Below are positions 1-11,360 of a stretch of DNA of 64,000 nucleotides, one piece after another. The stretch comes from Oryzias latipes (Eukaryota; Chordata; Actinopteri; Beloniformes; Adrianichthyidae), in NCBI RefSeq assembly GCF_002234675.1, contig NC_019869.2, forward strand, positions 9,658,015 to 9,722,014. Reading direction: 5' to 3'. Positions within the stretch are counted from its first letter, which is position 1. Each line of letters starts with the position of its first letter. Below the pieces are notes generated by a model. That model worked only from the letters and a program-made list of their open reading frames with translations. It had not been told where the DNA came from and did not search any database. The position numbers and the translations under genes are program-made.

Positions 1-660
1 ACAAAGGATCAAATAAATGAATTTAAACAAACTGAAGTGTTTCACAAAAAACTGTGGGTTTTTATTTATATGATTTCAAAACATTTCATAGAATGCTCAT
101 CATAATGATCATATTTACACCATTTCCTTAATTTTCTTTACAACAACCACTAAGTTGTAAAAGATAAGATGTGTAAAGTAACACATGAAAGTTAGTCTTG
201 CTTTCATGACTGGATGCCAGATTTTCAAGTTACGTTCTCACAACAAGAATCTATCTTGTTGTGGGTCACCATAGCTATAAAAAATATTCAATAGTAAAAG
301 TAACTGCCAGCTGTAGAAGATAGAAAAGAAATGTTGACATTTTCAAAGGACATTATAGGAAAACTGCTTTTGTTTTGAATATGGTGGACAAAATCATAAC
401 AATAATGGTTCAACAAAGTAATTATTTGTTATGTTTATAGTAATAATTTGGTATATCTGTTCCCAACAATCATCTCCTGCACTTAACTTAGAAGAGTCCT
501 GCATTCAAACTTTTAACTATCACATTGATGACACTTTGTTCATTTCTTGTGCAGTTTGCCTTTTTCATAGAAAATAATCAAAGCAAAACATTTATGTGCA
601 AATGGGTACAAAAATGTTGTACATAAATGAGTAATAAGGGTGATAAGCTTGATTCAGGCA
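1..660 (+). other. 3' flank of a lectin copy lying outside the window
   Basis: No coding sequence is seen. The block is closely similar to the sequence after the intact lectin gene (from 3364) and more distantly to that after the lectin pseudogene (about 8590-8960). It opens with the same AATAAA poly(A) context (12-17; counterpart 3376-3381) and shares the run around 366-420. The window therefore most likely starts inside the 3' UTR or flank of a further tandem lectin gene just upstream. That is inference from shared flank only. Confidence 0.6.
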
Positions 661-2610
661 GGAACAAAGAGGAGGGGAAAAAATCAATGAAGACAAGCTT
701 ATAACACTTTTCATTTTAATAAACATATGCAGATTGTAGCTTAAATAGCGAAACCTGTGATCAAGGAAAAAAGTCAATAACTGACAAAAAATGGAGATGT
801 CAATATGTTCTAACTTAATACAAATAAAAATGAGTCAAAAACAAGATGCACCAGCAGAAATCCAAGATTTTTATGTCACTCGTTTTTAAAAATTAATTTT
901 ATTATGTTTAGTTTTTAATGCACACTTCTTTATTCTATTTTAATTGTTAAAGATATAGATAAAGTTTATGATGATGTGGACCATCATCTATACTGCTACG
1001 AGCTTTTTTTTGTCTGCTCCTGATTCACAGTGATTAAAAAAATCCAAACAGAAATGTCCTTTAAGCCTGATTCTCTTTAAATATGTCCATCTTCAGTAAG
1101 ATGCCACAAGAACATGTTAAAAACACAAAAAACACAATTCTCATTGGAGTGGGTCTTTAAGTTTTTTTGAGGACAAGTGTACTTAACTGATTCAATGTGA
1201 ATCAAGTCCAATTAAATGAAGAAAATTAATTCTATATTGATCTACTAATTGTTACTTTTAAGTTAATCTGAGGTCAGTTTAATGAATAATCATGTCTTTA
1301 GTCCAGCAGAAGATGCCAGCCTTATATTAGGTCAGCTTGTGTGATTCACTTGTAGGAGAGGATTACAGCAGGTGAAGAGGTGCAGGCTGCTGCATTCGGC
1401 CCACTGGCCGGACTTGCCTTCCTTGATTGATGAATACCAGGGAGACGGTGAAAGAGTTTCTGAAGCCCAGGCCTTAGTCTTAGCATGGAACACCCCACAG
1501 TCTGTTGATCAGGGAGCATGATCTGAATTATGCAAGAATTTAAGTTTTATTTTATTGATACAAGTCAATAACAGTTAGAGCAAACATCTCAACTCCCACT
1601 TTCAAGTGCACTGAGTCTGTTTCCCCCTCAGCTGGACTTGAGCAGTTTGAGTCTGTGAGTCTGTCCTCTTTAGAAGAAGTTGTCAGCCACATGAAGTCCT
1701 CAGACTCATTTAATTCCAAAAAAGTGTTTCTATTGCAGTTTTGCGAAATATGTCCATTTAGATACGCCGCAAAATATGTTTGAAACCACTTGTCTTATTT
1801 ACAATAAATATGTAACTGGAAAATTTATTTTTATTTCCGGTGGAAAATACTGGGTGTTGTAAAAGGTCATAATTATTTTGAAAGAACAAATTAGTAATTC
1901 TTTTACCCATGTCAGGTCACTGGCACTGAATGAACGCTTTGCCGCTACAGATAAGACAAGCCTCTTTCCAGGCCATTTTTAAAACTCGACTTAGGATTTA
2001 TTTTTGTTGCCTAGCTTTTAGTTAAATATGAGATTTACCTCTGTTGTTTTATATTAAAGTTTGTTTTTACCCTCTTTTATTATGTTCTTACCTTCATGCT
2101 TTCATTTACTTTGCTTTTATGTCACTCGTTTTTTAAAAATTTATTTTATCATGTTTACTTTTTAATGCACAGTGCTTTGTTCAATTTTAATTGTTGAAGA
2201 TATAGATAAAGTTGATGATGATGTTGACCATCATGGCCAGAAATCTTCCAAACTTAGTGGAACCAGCGATTGTAACTGAAACTATGGTCTGAACTTCTAA
2301 CAGGGACTCTTTGTTCAGGACAGCATGAGTGGCCTGTTCTTTCTCAGATGGCTGCTGTCCTCCTTTTTACTGATTGCTACATAGTAGCCTTACAGAACCT
2401 TTCAAGATACTGGATCATGTTAAAGATTGTGTGGGTCAGCAGAAAACAAAGTTTGATGTTCTGGTTGTTTTTTAGAGATAGATAACAGACTTTGCATCAT
2501 CAAAAAAATAGGCCACTTCTACAATCTTTGCTAAATTTATAATCAGATCATGTTCTGTTGTGTGCTTTTGAAACATTTTGGGGTGTGAATGATGGGTAAA
2601 GAGACTCCCT
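661..2610. other. Non-genic stretch with small repeats
   Basis: No gene is seen. About 115 bases at 870-987 recur at 2115-2236, a local direct duplication. Bases 1015-1160 are the end of a MITE also found at 22543, 36371, 43985 and 62195. Bases 1770-1925 match 58590-58760, an unnamed repeat. The rest shows nothing I recognise. Confidence 0.5.
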
Positions 2611-2616
2611 GAAGAA

Positions 2617-2622
2617 TATAAG
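2617..2622 (+). promoter_or_regulatory. TATA box of lectin copy 1
   Basis: TATAAG lies 113 bases upstream of the lectin start codon. This would place transcription start near 2645-2650 and give a leader of about 85-90 bases. The gene thus seems to keep its own promoter despite lacking introns. Confidence 0.45.
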
Positions 2623-2734
2623 GAAGCAGCTCATTCTTTGCATCCATCAATCTCTGGAATCTCAATCCGTGCAAATCAACTCCAACAAGAGACGTTAAAG
2701 CTTCCCTCTGTAGATCTACGCCTGAAGCTCCAAC

Positions 2735-3208
2735 ATGTTTGTCTTTGTCTTGGTTGGTCTTGCACTGATGGCTGTGTCTCCTTCAGATGGATTGGAACTA
2801 GAGCGTGTAAACTGTCCAGAGTTCTCATTCTACTTTCAAAATCGCTGCTACAGGTACTTCGCCACACAAAGGACCTGGACTGAAGCAGAAAGCGACTGTG
2901 TGTCTGAAGGACTGAACCTGGTGTCCATCCACAGTCCAGACGAGCAGAGATATGTCAAATTTTTGATATCAAACTTTGATGCCAACGAGAGAGCCACATG
3001 GATCGGTTACACTGATGCTCAGCAGGAAGGAGTGTGGCTGTGGTCTGATAGAACCATAGACAACTACCAGAACTGGAACAGAGGAGAGCCAAACAACTTC
3101 AACGGTCCAGAAAACTGCGCAGTGACCAACTGGGGATTTTTCAGGAGATGGAATGACATAAACTGCTCGGAAAAATTCCCTTTTCTTTGTGCATCTCGGA
3201 AACTTTGA
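2735..3208 (+). CDS. Secreted C-type lectin, EPN (mannose) type, intronless
   Basis: A complete 157-residue single-domain C-type lectin in one uninterrupted frame. Residues 1-19 form a hydrophobic signal peptide (MFVFVLVGLALMAV then SPSDG). The rest is one carbohydrate-recognition domain with the six cysteines of the long form: C27-C38, C55-C152 and C128-C144. The WIG core is at 89-91, the calcium/sugar motif EPN at 118-120 and WND at 139-141. In this superfamily EPN usually goes with mannose-type ligands, so a calcium-dependent soluble lectin is the natural reading. It resembles the fish ladderlectin / type-2 ice-structuring-like group; the exact orthologue is not resolved. The start is chosen because it gives the signal peptide. 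There is a TATA box upstream and AATAAA at 3376-3381. The absence of introns is odd for this family. Confidence 0.9.
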   Translation: MFVFVLVGLALMAVSPSDGLELERVNCPEFSFYFQNRCYRYFATQRTWTEAESDCVSEGLNLVSIHSPDEQRYVKFLISNFDANERATWIGYTDAQQEGVWLWSDRTIDNYQNWNRGEPNNFNGPENCAVTNWGFFRRWNDINCSEKFPFLCASRKL

Positions 3209-3363
3209 ATGTTGATCGGATCCAATTCCACCCACTTTCAATCTGTGTTTCTCTGTAGTCTGGGGTGCTTTATTTAGCCTGTGAGCAGGAGAAATCACAA
3301 TGTTTCTTTACAAATTACATTAAGTTGAATAGTCCCCTCATTTAATTCAACACTGAAACATCT

Positions 3364-3935
3364 GACAAAGGATCAAATAAATGAATTTAAACAAAGTAAA
3401 ATGTTTCAGAAAAAACTGTGGGTTTTTATTTATATGATTTCAAAATATTTCATAGAATGCTCATCATAATGATCATATTTCCTCCATTTCCTTAATTTTC
3501 TTTTTCAACAACCACCAATGTTGTAAAGGATAAAATGTGTAAAGTAACACATGAAAGTTAGTATTGCTTTCATGACTGGATGCCAGATTTTCAAGTTATG
3601 TTCTCACAAAAAGAATCTATCTTGTGGTTCACCGTAGCTCTAAAAAATATTCAATAGTAATCGTAACTGCCAGCTGTAGAAGCTTTAAAAGAGATGTTGT
3701 CATTTTCAAAGGACATTATAAGAAAACTGCTTTTGTTTTGAAACTTGTGGACAAAATCATAACAATAATGGTTTAATAAAGTCATTATTTATTAGGTTTA
3801 AAGTAATTATTCGGTCTATCTGTTCCCAAAAACCATGTCCTGCACTTAACTGAGAAGAGTCCTACATTCAAACTTTAAACTATCATATTGAAGACAGTTA
3901 GTTTATTTCTTATGCAGTTTGCCTTTTTTTATAGA
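3364..3935 (+). repeat. Lectin 3' flank, duplicated block
   Basis: The 3' flank of lectin copy 1. It contains the AATAAA signal and matches 1-600 almost base for base, and more loosely about 8590-8960. This marks the right edge of the tandemly duplicated lectin unit. Confidence 0.6.
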
Positions 3936-5814
3936 CAACCAGTCAATCATTGGTCTTGTTGTGACACATTAGTTACAAGGACACGGTAATTGGTCAAAAT
4001 GCATTTTGGGTATGCGTGATGCATGACTGGATATTGCTCACAGCCATGTTTGTGATGCTAGGAGCTAAAAGCTAAGTTCGGCAGGCGAAGCAGCCAGCCT
4101 AATCTTATGATATTTTTCTGATTTTCATAGAGACAATAATAGATCGATCATTATTGCTTTTATTTTTTACCCCTATTGAATGCTCACAGAGACGCGGAAG
4201 TAGCGGCAGAAAGCGGCTTTTGCAGCAAGATGGACGGAGAGCGTACCAGGATGTAAATAAACGTGATTACCGATGCTTTTGCGCTTTTTAAAATAAATAA
4301 ATCTGATCTCTAAACATCCTCAGAGTCTTAAATGTAATGAGAAACACACAGACAGAAATGTGAAGGTATCTGCTGTAAATCTATGACGTGAATAACAGGA
4401 TAAATGATCGGCTAGTTAGTTAGCACGTAGCCTACTAGCCTTTGAACGTGAAGCGACTGCTAAAGAGTATGTTTATAAAAGACAAGTCCTGAATATTATT
4501 ATTCCTTTATTCGACCCTAAACTAGAATATCAGCTGGCTGTCTGTCTACCGGCCAGCCAACTGCCCGAATGCCGGCATGACAAGCAAAAGAGCTCCACAG
4601 CGGAGCTAGAAGCTATGTCCGGTGAATCGTATGGCAAAGCAGCAAGCCTAGGTATCATAAATATTATGATAATGGTTTTTATACTCATTGAGACAATAAT
4701 AAATTGATCATTCTTGTTTTTCTTTTACCTTTCTTGAACGAATGTGGGTCACAGAGACATGGAAGTTACCACTGAAAGTGGCTTTTGCTGCCGGACGGAG
4801 AGCATATCCGTGTTTATGAATGACTTATGACGTGAATAAATATTGCGTTCGCACGAATCAATTATTTCGTTTGCACAAATTAATCCTTTCGAGGAACGCA
4901 ATGGTATCTTGTGGGAACAGAATATTTTTTTGTGCGAACAAGATATTAATTTGTGGGAACAAGATATTAATCTGTGAGAAAGAGATATATTTTAATTTTT
5001 TAATGTCAGGACACGGGCTCCGTAGAAACATCCTGCTCATGTTCTGTAAAGAGTTCATCCAGGTAGAACAACTTTTCTTTTTCTGTCATAGAATAATCAA
5101 CTGTTTATGACTATGTTATATCATAAATTTAAAAATGTTCACCTGTGACCAGAAAGATGATTTTTTTTAAATGGTTTATTTCAAGCAATCAAATACAAAT
5201 AATAAACAAAAACAATGCAATCATCAGTTAAACATTCATACAATAACTAATCAAACTTAGGATAATTAGACATATTAATAAATATTGCTTGAAAGTGAGT
5301 GGAAGGAAGCGAACTTATATAATCCCACCTCTGTTCTACCGTAACCATTTTATTACATGATTTATCAATATCCGGTTCCTAGCTTTTATCAGACAGGATT
5401 AAGAATCTTGAAGTATCAATAAAGCACATGACAAAGAAAATTGCTTAAATTATTTTGTAAAAAATAACTTTTAGAAATCAACATGGCAATGAAGTATCCA
5501 AAATATATGCAAATTATGTTAAATATAAAAGTCATTGATATGATTAAAAAATAATACTATATCAGTAAAATAGACATAACACTATTTCAGAAAATTTCCT
5601 AGCAAAATGTGATCAAGTATCAAAATTTAAAAATATGTGCAAAATTATGTTAAATTAGGGAAAATAATAAATCAACTTATCAATATTTTGGAGCAAGTGA
5701 AGTAGTATCATTAAAAGTCAATCAATTTAACCATTTTCAATAATTGATTAATCATTTGTTTTATAATTCTTTTGTATTTATTTTATTTATTTTTTATAAT
5801 AAAGTAATGGTTAA
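3936..5814. other. Non-genic AT-rich stretch with local duplications
   Basis: No gene is seen. About 200 bases at 4030-4250 recur, diverged, at 4590-4810; both contain a run of GAGACAATAATA followed by a segment ending in GGACGGAGAGC. Bases 4844-4992 are a degenerate 21-base tandem repeat (about seven units around TGTGGGAACAAGATATTAAT). The remainder, 5000-5810, is AT-rich without recognisable content. Confidence 0.5.
4844..4992. repeat. Degenerate 21-bp tandem repeat, about 7 units
   Basis: Successive units share the core TGTGGGAACAAGATATTAAT, clearest from 4908 onward and more decayed toward 4844. The small frames open across it are by-products of the repeat. Confidence 0.55.
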
Positions 5815-6082
5815 TGGTAAATACTTATATAGCGCTTTCTACCTTCTTACGAAGGCCCAAAGCGCTTTACAGTCACAGTCCCATTCACCCATGCACACAC
5901 ACATTCATACACTGATGGCGGCTCCGCTGCCAAACACTGGCGCCAGCCTCCCACCAGAGGCAAGGTGGGGTTCAGTGTCTTGCCCAAGGACACTTCGACA
6001 CATGGGCGTGCAAGGCGGGAATCGAACCTACAATCTTATAATCATGGGTCGACCGCCCTACCGCTGCACCACGGCCGCCCCT
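5815..6082 (-). repeat. tRNA-derived SINE (family B), minus strand
   Basis: Read on the minus strand, the element begins near 6081 with a tRNA-like head. It has an A-box-like GTGGTGCAGCGGTAGGG and a B box GGTTCGATTCCC. The body contains the 'cacttgacccaaggacac' type segment common in fish, and the tail ends in AAAGCGCTATATAAG. A second copy of the tail half lies at 15530-15722 on the plus strand. The family match rests on memory of fish repeats; the internal promoter boxes are visible directly. Confidence 0.65.
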
Positions 6083-6085
6083 GTA

Positions 6086-6725
6086 GTAATACTGTAAGGG
6101 AAAATAAAAACGGTGCATAATCTGTCGAATGACCAAGGTTGGTATTTCTTCTTCTGCTGATTAACAGCTGTTCTTCTGGGTTTAAACAGAGTGTATAGTT
6201 CTCTTAGATGTTATGTCTGCAGACATTAGATTAAGGTCCATATCCTTCTTCAGCTGATATCAGCGACAAGGTCAAGTTGTCTGCAGGTCAGAACTTTGCT
6301 GAGAATCAGGGTCCTTCAGATTTTGGAGAAAGTGATGAATCCAGGCATCATATTTCTTGAAATTATTTGTCTCTTTCATTTATTACTGCATGTTGGTTCA
6401 AACGTCCGAGATCAAACACTTCTTAAAGTCCTTCATAGTCTTAATGACCAGGACCTTGGACCGGTCCGGTGGACCGAGTGGTTTGACATAAATCCTGCAG
6501 CCTTTAACCCAAGTGTTCTCAATCAATCAATGATAGAATAACTGCTTATCAAAGCTGGATTGTGTTTAGATGCTGTGACGTTGTTTAGTAAAATTTATTG
6601 GTGGGTTTACGGGGTGAAGTCCATTTGAACTGCATACAAACAAACATCTCCTCATCTGGTTGTTTCTCAGAAACAACCAGATGTCCAAGAAACACTCTGA
6701 AGGACAAATCCAATCTTCGGATAAG
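6086..6725 (+). other. 5' flank and leader of the lectin pseudogene
   Basis: This stretch is collinear with the promoter region of lectin copy 3 (about 16120-16320). It shares CTGCTTATCAAAGCTG (6543 and 16139), the GGTGGGTNTAC box (6600 and 16200) and the leader motif CAATCTTC (6711 and 16306). The TATA position, TATTTAAG in copy 3, reads as a decayed GCATACAAAC here. It shows that the copy 2 and copy 3 units share a promoter as well as coding sequence. Confidence 0.6.
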
Positions 6726-7830
6726 AAATAAGATAAGATAGGAATTTATTGATCCCTAGAGGGAAATTCGGTTGTCACAGCAGCCCAAAACAAGAAATAT
6801 AGCAGTTGGAAAAGTACGAGAAACAAAGTAGCAATGAGTAAGAATAAAATAGTAATAATACAAAGTGGAAGTAAAAGTACACATCATAAATAACAAGTTA
6901 AATAAGGAAATAAATAAATAACAGCAGCAGTTTCAGTAGTCCTAGACCGTGTTGTTGAATAGTCTGTTGGGACGAAGGACCTCCGGTATCGTTCTTTTTT
7001 GCACTGGGGGTGCAGCAGTGTCTGGCTGTATTGAGCTACTCATGGTCCTCACCGTTGCATACAGTGGGTGAAAGGGATTGTTCCGGATGCTGGATGGCTT
7101 GGTCAGCATCCTCCTCTCACCTACAGAGTCCACTGAGTCCAGGGGACAGCTCAGGACAGAGTTAGCTCTCTTGACCAGCTTGTCCAGCTTCTTTTTGTCC
7201 CTTTCATTAATTCCTCCACACCAGCAGACCACAGCATAGAAAGTTGCTGAAGCAACGACAGTCTCATAGAAGGTCTTGAGTAGTGGCCTTCACACACCAA
7301 AGGACCTCAGTCTCCTAAGGAGGTGGGGGCGACTCTGGCCCTTCTTGTACAGGACCCTTGTGTTATCTGACCAGTCCAGTTTATTGTTGATATGAACACC
7401 CAGGTACTTGTACACATCCACCCTCTCGATGTCCAGTCCCTGAATGACCACTGGAGGAGACTGAGAAGCCTTTTTTCATAAGTCGACCACCATGTTTTGG
7501 TAGCATTTATGTGAAGGTGATTGAGTTCACACCAGTCAACAAAGTCCCTGATCACCTTCTTATATTCCAGATCATTTCCCTCTGACACGCATCCAACGAT
7601 GGCTGTGTCATCGGAGAACTTCTGGATATTGCAACTTTTTGAGTCATGGTGGAAGTCTGATGTGTACAGTGTGAAAAGAAAAGGAGAGAGCACTGTCCCC
7701 TGTGGAGCCCTCGTGCTGCAGACCACCTGGGCAGACACACAGTCTTGGAGCCTCACATACTGTGGTCTGTTGGTGAGGTAGTCAACAATCCACGAGATCA
7801 GCTGGTTGTCAACCCCAGCACCTTCACACT
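6726..7830 (-). mobile_element. 5'-truncated L2-like LINE fragment in the lectin leader
   Basis: Minus-strand translation gives the C-terminal part of a non-LTR reverse transcriptase, split over frames. The segment APQGTVLSPFLFTLYTSDF (about 7700) is followed by the catalytic FSDD box. After a frame break come a YKYLGV-like segment, the KKGQSR motif, an in-frame stop and a CWCGG...KLVKRA tail ending near 6942. The 3' end near 6730 has the GGGATCAATAAATTCC sequence and an ATCTT repeat, as in fish L2/CR1-group LINEs. The element is dead: 5'-truncated, frameshifted and stopped. It sits between the leader and start codon of the lectin pseudogene, with ATAA on both sides as a possible short target duplication. 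The L2 assignment is from remembered motifs. Confidence 0.75.
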
Positions 7831-7849
7831 ATAACTGGACAAGTTTACC

Positions 7850-8320
7850 ATGTTGGTCCTCATCTTGGTTGGTGTTGCTCTGACAGCTGTGGATCCTTCA
7901 GATGAACAGCAGTTGAAGCTGCTTCGTAGCAGTTGTCCCATGTTCTGGTACAGCTATAGGGGCCGTTGCTACACCAATGACCTGGGGAGATGCAGAACTC
8001 CACTGCGTGTCACAAAACGCCAACCTGGTGTCAGTCCACCGTCTTGAAGTGGACGCCTTTGTCACGATGCTGATTAGAAACTTCGATCATGCTGAGGCTC
8101 CGACCTGGATTGGACTCAGTGATGCTGAGAAGGAAGGCGGGTGGCTTTGGTCTGATGGATCGAAAGTTAACTTTCAGACTTCGGTCCCAGAAGAGCCAAA
8201 CAACCAAAATGGAAACAAAAATTGTGTAACAACCAACTGTGGCACAACTAAGGAATGGAATGGCATTCCCTGTACGCATACATTCTCTGTGAAAGTGTTT
8301 CCAGTGCAAACATTTTATAG
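7850..8320 (+). pseudogene. C-type lectin pseudogene (EPN type)
   Basis: A broken copy closely related to the gene at 16336. It begins with the same signal-peptide region (MLVLIL.GVALTAVDPSDEQ) and then loses 14 bases at about 7970, where the intact copy has two TGCTAC repeats and this one has one. That breaks the frame after residue 41. The second frame, from about 7977, runs through the core (WIGLSDAEKEGGWLW), keeps an EPN motif and then breaks again near 8290. There the final cysteine region slips by one base, so the last disulfide partner is lost from the frame. An L2 fragment also separates the start codon from the ancestral promoter. No functional product is expected. Confidence 0.88.
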
Positions 8321-8329
8321 AGAATTTAA

Positions 8330-8560
8330 AGCAGATTTTATAGAAGTTATAAACTGACCAATCAGAGGCCTCATTTATATTATGTGGTCTATCGCTGAAC
8401 ATCCAAAACGTTTGATTAACATATTCTCCCAAGCCAGCTGTCAAGTGTGTGGACTTCCAACAAGCTCACTCCTGAATGGCAAAAGTAGTTGCCATAGAAA
8501 TGATCACGCAGACTAACTTGGACCAATTGGTGCTTACTGAGCTTGTCTGGTTCCAACAAG
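8330..8560. repeat. Unnamed repeat (family C)
   Basis: About 200 bases match 59260-59480: both contain AAACTGACCAATCAGA, the TATGTGGTCT run and GTGTGGACTTCCAA in the same order. It directly follows the pseudogene, so the natural 3' end of that copy may be displaced by this insertion. The class is not known. Confidence 0.45.
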
Positions 8561-8589
8561 AAAGCATCTGTATCATCTCAAAAAATTGA

Positions 8590-8960
8590 GATGTCACACT
8601 TGTTTAGTACAGTTCTCATATATAGTCAATGGAAAAGGGATTTTGTCATTTTCAAAGACCAGGACATTAATAAGAAAACTGCTTTTGTTTTGAAACTTGT
8701 GGACAAAATCATAACAATAATGGTTCAATGAAGTCAATATTTATCAGGTTTATCTGTCTCCAACAAACATGTCCTGGACTTTACTTTCAGACAAATTCTT
8801 GCATTAAGTTTAAACTATCACATTCATGACAATTTAGTCATTTATTAGGCAGTTTGCCTATTTCACAGACAAAAATCAAAGCACAACAGCTATTTACTAA
8901 TGTGTACAAAATTGAGTAATGAGGCTGATAAGTTTTGTTCAGCAGGAACAAAAAGGGGAA
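8590..8960 (+). repeat. Lectin 3' flank block, third copy
   Basis: This diverged counterpart of 300-660 and 3690-3935 shares AAAACTGCTTTTGTTTTGAA and the following ACAAAATCATAACAATAATG. It places the end of the duplicated lectin unit downstream of the pseudogene. Confidence 0.55.
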
Positions 8961-9067
8961 ACTTAAAAAAACAAAAACTTAAACGGAACGAAACTTAAAC
9001 GAACAGAAAAACGGATGCCAATCTTTTTTAATATGGTGGTCCTCTGCTGGGGACCCAGTGTGGGTTT

Positions 9068-9723
9068 CACAACCATTCGGCCTGCAACAACCGTTCGAGG
9101 TCCTTTGAGAAGTGTTTACGTCACATTATGTGATTGGCTGTCCGTTGGTTCGATGACATGTCAGATAGTGATTGGTCTGGACAAATTACTATACTACGGT
9201 ACCATATCATATCAAGAAGATATCATGTGGTCTGGTTGTTAACAAACAGAGCTCCGACACAGAGCGAGATTATCTTCTAAACGTGCTTTTATTATTGTTA
9301 TGATTATTATTAAGAGCTTTTGCAGCTGAACGGACTGCGGTCAGAACCCTTCTCCGGACCGCATACCATAACAAAGCATCTTCCCTGCTTGCGAACACGA
9401 GGCTACGAGACTCCAGCTGCTCTGATCAGAGACATTGTTCTCTCGCGTGGAGCAGCAGGTTCATTCTAACAGCCACAGATCTTTTTACAAAGTGGGTTGT
9501 GGCAAAATCTCTCTACAAACATTACAAAGAATAATTTCAGACACAACTTAGGAGGGAAAAGAACTTTGGGTTACAAAAGGAAACATGAAATGAAAATATA
9601 TAGAGCCCGAGGAGATCTGGGCGCTACGTAGTTTGTCAAAGTGGGGTTACCGTAGTGTGAGGTTATCCTCAGTCGAAAAGACCCCGAATGGTTATTGCAG
9701 GCTGAATGGTTATGGTACCTACA
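9068..9723. mobile_element. Non-autonomous TIR DNA element, copy 1
   Basis: A non-coding element of about 650 bases with inverted ends: ATTCGGCCTGCAACAACCGTT near 9073, and its diverged complement near 9685-9715 ending in GGTTATGGTACC. The whole element reappears in reverse orientation at 51640-52283. That second copy shows the two ends are inverted repeats of about 40 bases. No transposase is present. The superfamily is undetermined because the target duplication is not clear. Confidence 0.65.
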
Positions 9724-10083
9724 CCGGCACACAGTGGGGCCAGCAGAGGCTTTCTGATTGCACAAAGAATGTACCCTCAGTGTAGTTCAGGGATAGGTTG
9801 ATAACTGCAGGCTTCAAGAGCTGTCGTGTCTGCATGATTTCCAGATATCCAAGCCCTGAGTGGATCTGGTATGTCAATTGGAAAATGTCAGAGCAGGGTA
9901 TGTTGGAAAACATGCAGGAATGTGGGCCCCGAGGCCGGGAGTAACCTATCTCTGGTGTAGTTAAACAGGCATGTTTAGTGACGTATGTATCAGAAGATGT
10001 TCAATTGGCCGTTCTGCATGTCAGTCAAGTGACGTACTTCATGGTGAGGATGATTGTTCGCTGACAGACTTTTTTTAAATTAT
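9724..10083. other. Intergenic, nothing recognised
   Basis: No gene, RNA or repeat boundary could be recognised here. Confidence 0.4.
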
Positions 10084-10095
10084 ATTTTTATCTTT

Positions 10096-10473
10096 GCACG
10101 GTGGCGCAGTGGTTAGCACTCTTGCCTCACAGCAAGAAGGCCCCCGGTTCAAGTCCTGGCTGGGGGACCTGAAAAACAAATCAACAGGGGACCTTTCTGT
10201 GTGGAGTTTGCATGTTCTCCCTGTGCATGCGTGGGTTTTCTCCGGGATCTCTGGCTTCCTCCCACCATCCAAAAACATGCTTCATAGGTTGATTGGCAAC
10301 TCTAAATTGTCCATAGGTGTGAGTGTGAGAGTGAATGGATGTGTGATTGAGGATATTCTACCCTGCGACAGACTGGCGACCAGTCCAGGGCATCCCAAGT
10401 GGCCGGGATAGGCTCCGGCAACCCCGTGACCCCGAAAGGGAATAAACGGTAAAGAAGATGAATGAATGGATGA
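10096..10473 (+). repeat. tRNA-derived SINE with 12-bp target duplication
   Basis: The element starts with a tRNA-like head: A box in GGTGGCGCAGTGGTTAGC and B-box-like GGTTCAAGTCC. It continues with the body found in many fish SINEs (TGTGTGGAGTTTGCATGTTC, then GGGATAGGCTCCGGCA) and ends in GATGAATGAATGGATG. Perfect 12-base direct repeats ATTTTTATCTTT flank it (10084-10095 and 10474-10485). That proves insertion by target-primed retrotransposition and fixes both ends. Related copies lie at 11550, 19077, 43515 (minus) and 58920. Confidence 0.85.
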
Positions 10474-10485
10474 ATTTTTATCTTT

Positions 10486-10940
10486 TTGTTCATTTATCTT
10501 TGAAGGCCCCCAAACTACCCACACTGATGTACTTACAAATGCCACTACTGACCTGACATAGGAGACATGAAAAATATTTAGTTTCTAGAATTGACATGTT
10601 TAGATTGTGATGAGAAACGTTCTTCCCAATAAGTTATAAAGCCTAAAGGTGCTTCAGCAGCCCGATACCATTGTCTCACGTACACCAAGAGTGACGCCAT
10701 GTTGGAAAGGGCAGGAAACAATGACACATGGCTTAGTAGATACAGTGAAATGACCACAAAATGCTTCATTTATAATAAAAACTATGATTATCACAAAATA
10801 AGACCCAAGCTGTGGTAATAATTTTGTTTTATAAGTTGCAACATGAACGACATTTCAAGCTTTTCTATAAAACAATACGTCATTATATAGGAAACCCAAT
10901 GCTAAGATTCACACTATCAGAAGTCAGAATTCCGTCTCTC
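10486..10940. other. Intergenic, nothing recognised
   Basis: AT-rich sequence with no supported gene or repeat. Confidence 0.4.
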
Positions 10941-11360
10941 CCTCTGGTCACCGGCAGGAGCTGTCCCCAGAGTGCTAGCCATACTACAACTCCCAGCCAC
11001 CCCAACCGCACACGTCCTGGATGCCGCACACCTGACTTTCATTCATTCATCAACCACAGCATGCTTAAGCTCTGCACTGACCTGAGCTCAGTGCGAAGTA
11101 TTGTTTGTGCCACCCTGCCTTCCTTACCGAGCGTTATATCTGGACCTAATCTTCTGTCTCCTGACCCTGACTCTGTTTGTGTTTGCCTGCTGCCTGCCAG
11201 ACTCTCGCCTGAATTTTGACCATCCTGTCTCTCCTTGCATGAACTTCTGTCTGTTATTGACTCCTGCCTGCCTGACCCTGATTTAGCTTTGTGGACTTTT
11301 AGCTGAGCTAATAAACCTGCTGAAATTGGATCCAGCCGTCTGCCTGTTTTTGTGACACAC
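10940..11360 (+). repeat. Probable solo LTR remnant
   Basis: This C/T-rich stretch ends with AATAAA (about 11309), TTGGATCCAGCCGTCTGCCTG and TTTTTGTGACAC. That is the R-U5-like layout of fish gypsy-type LTRs. The left end is not clear, no internal region follows and no target duplication was found. It belongs to a different family from the LTRs at 13120 and 60121. Confidence 0.4.
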
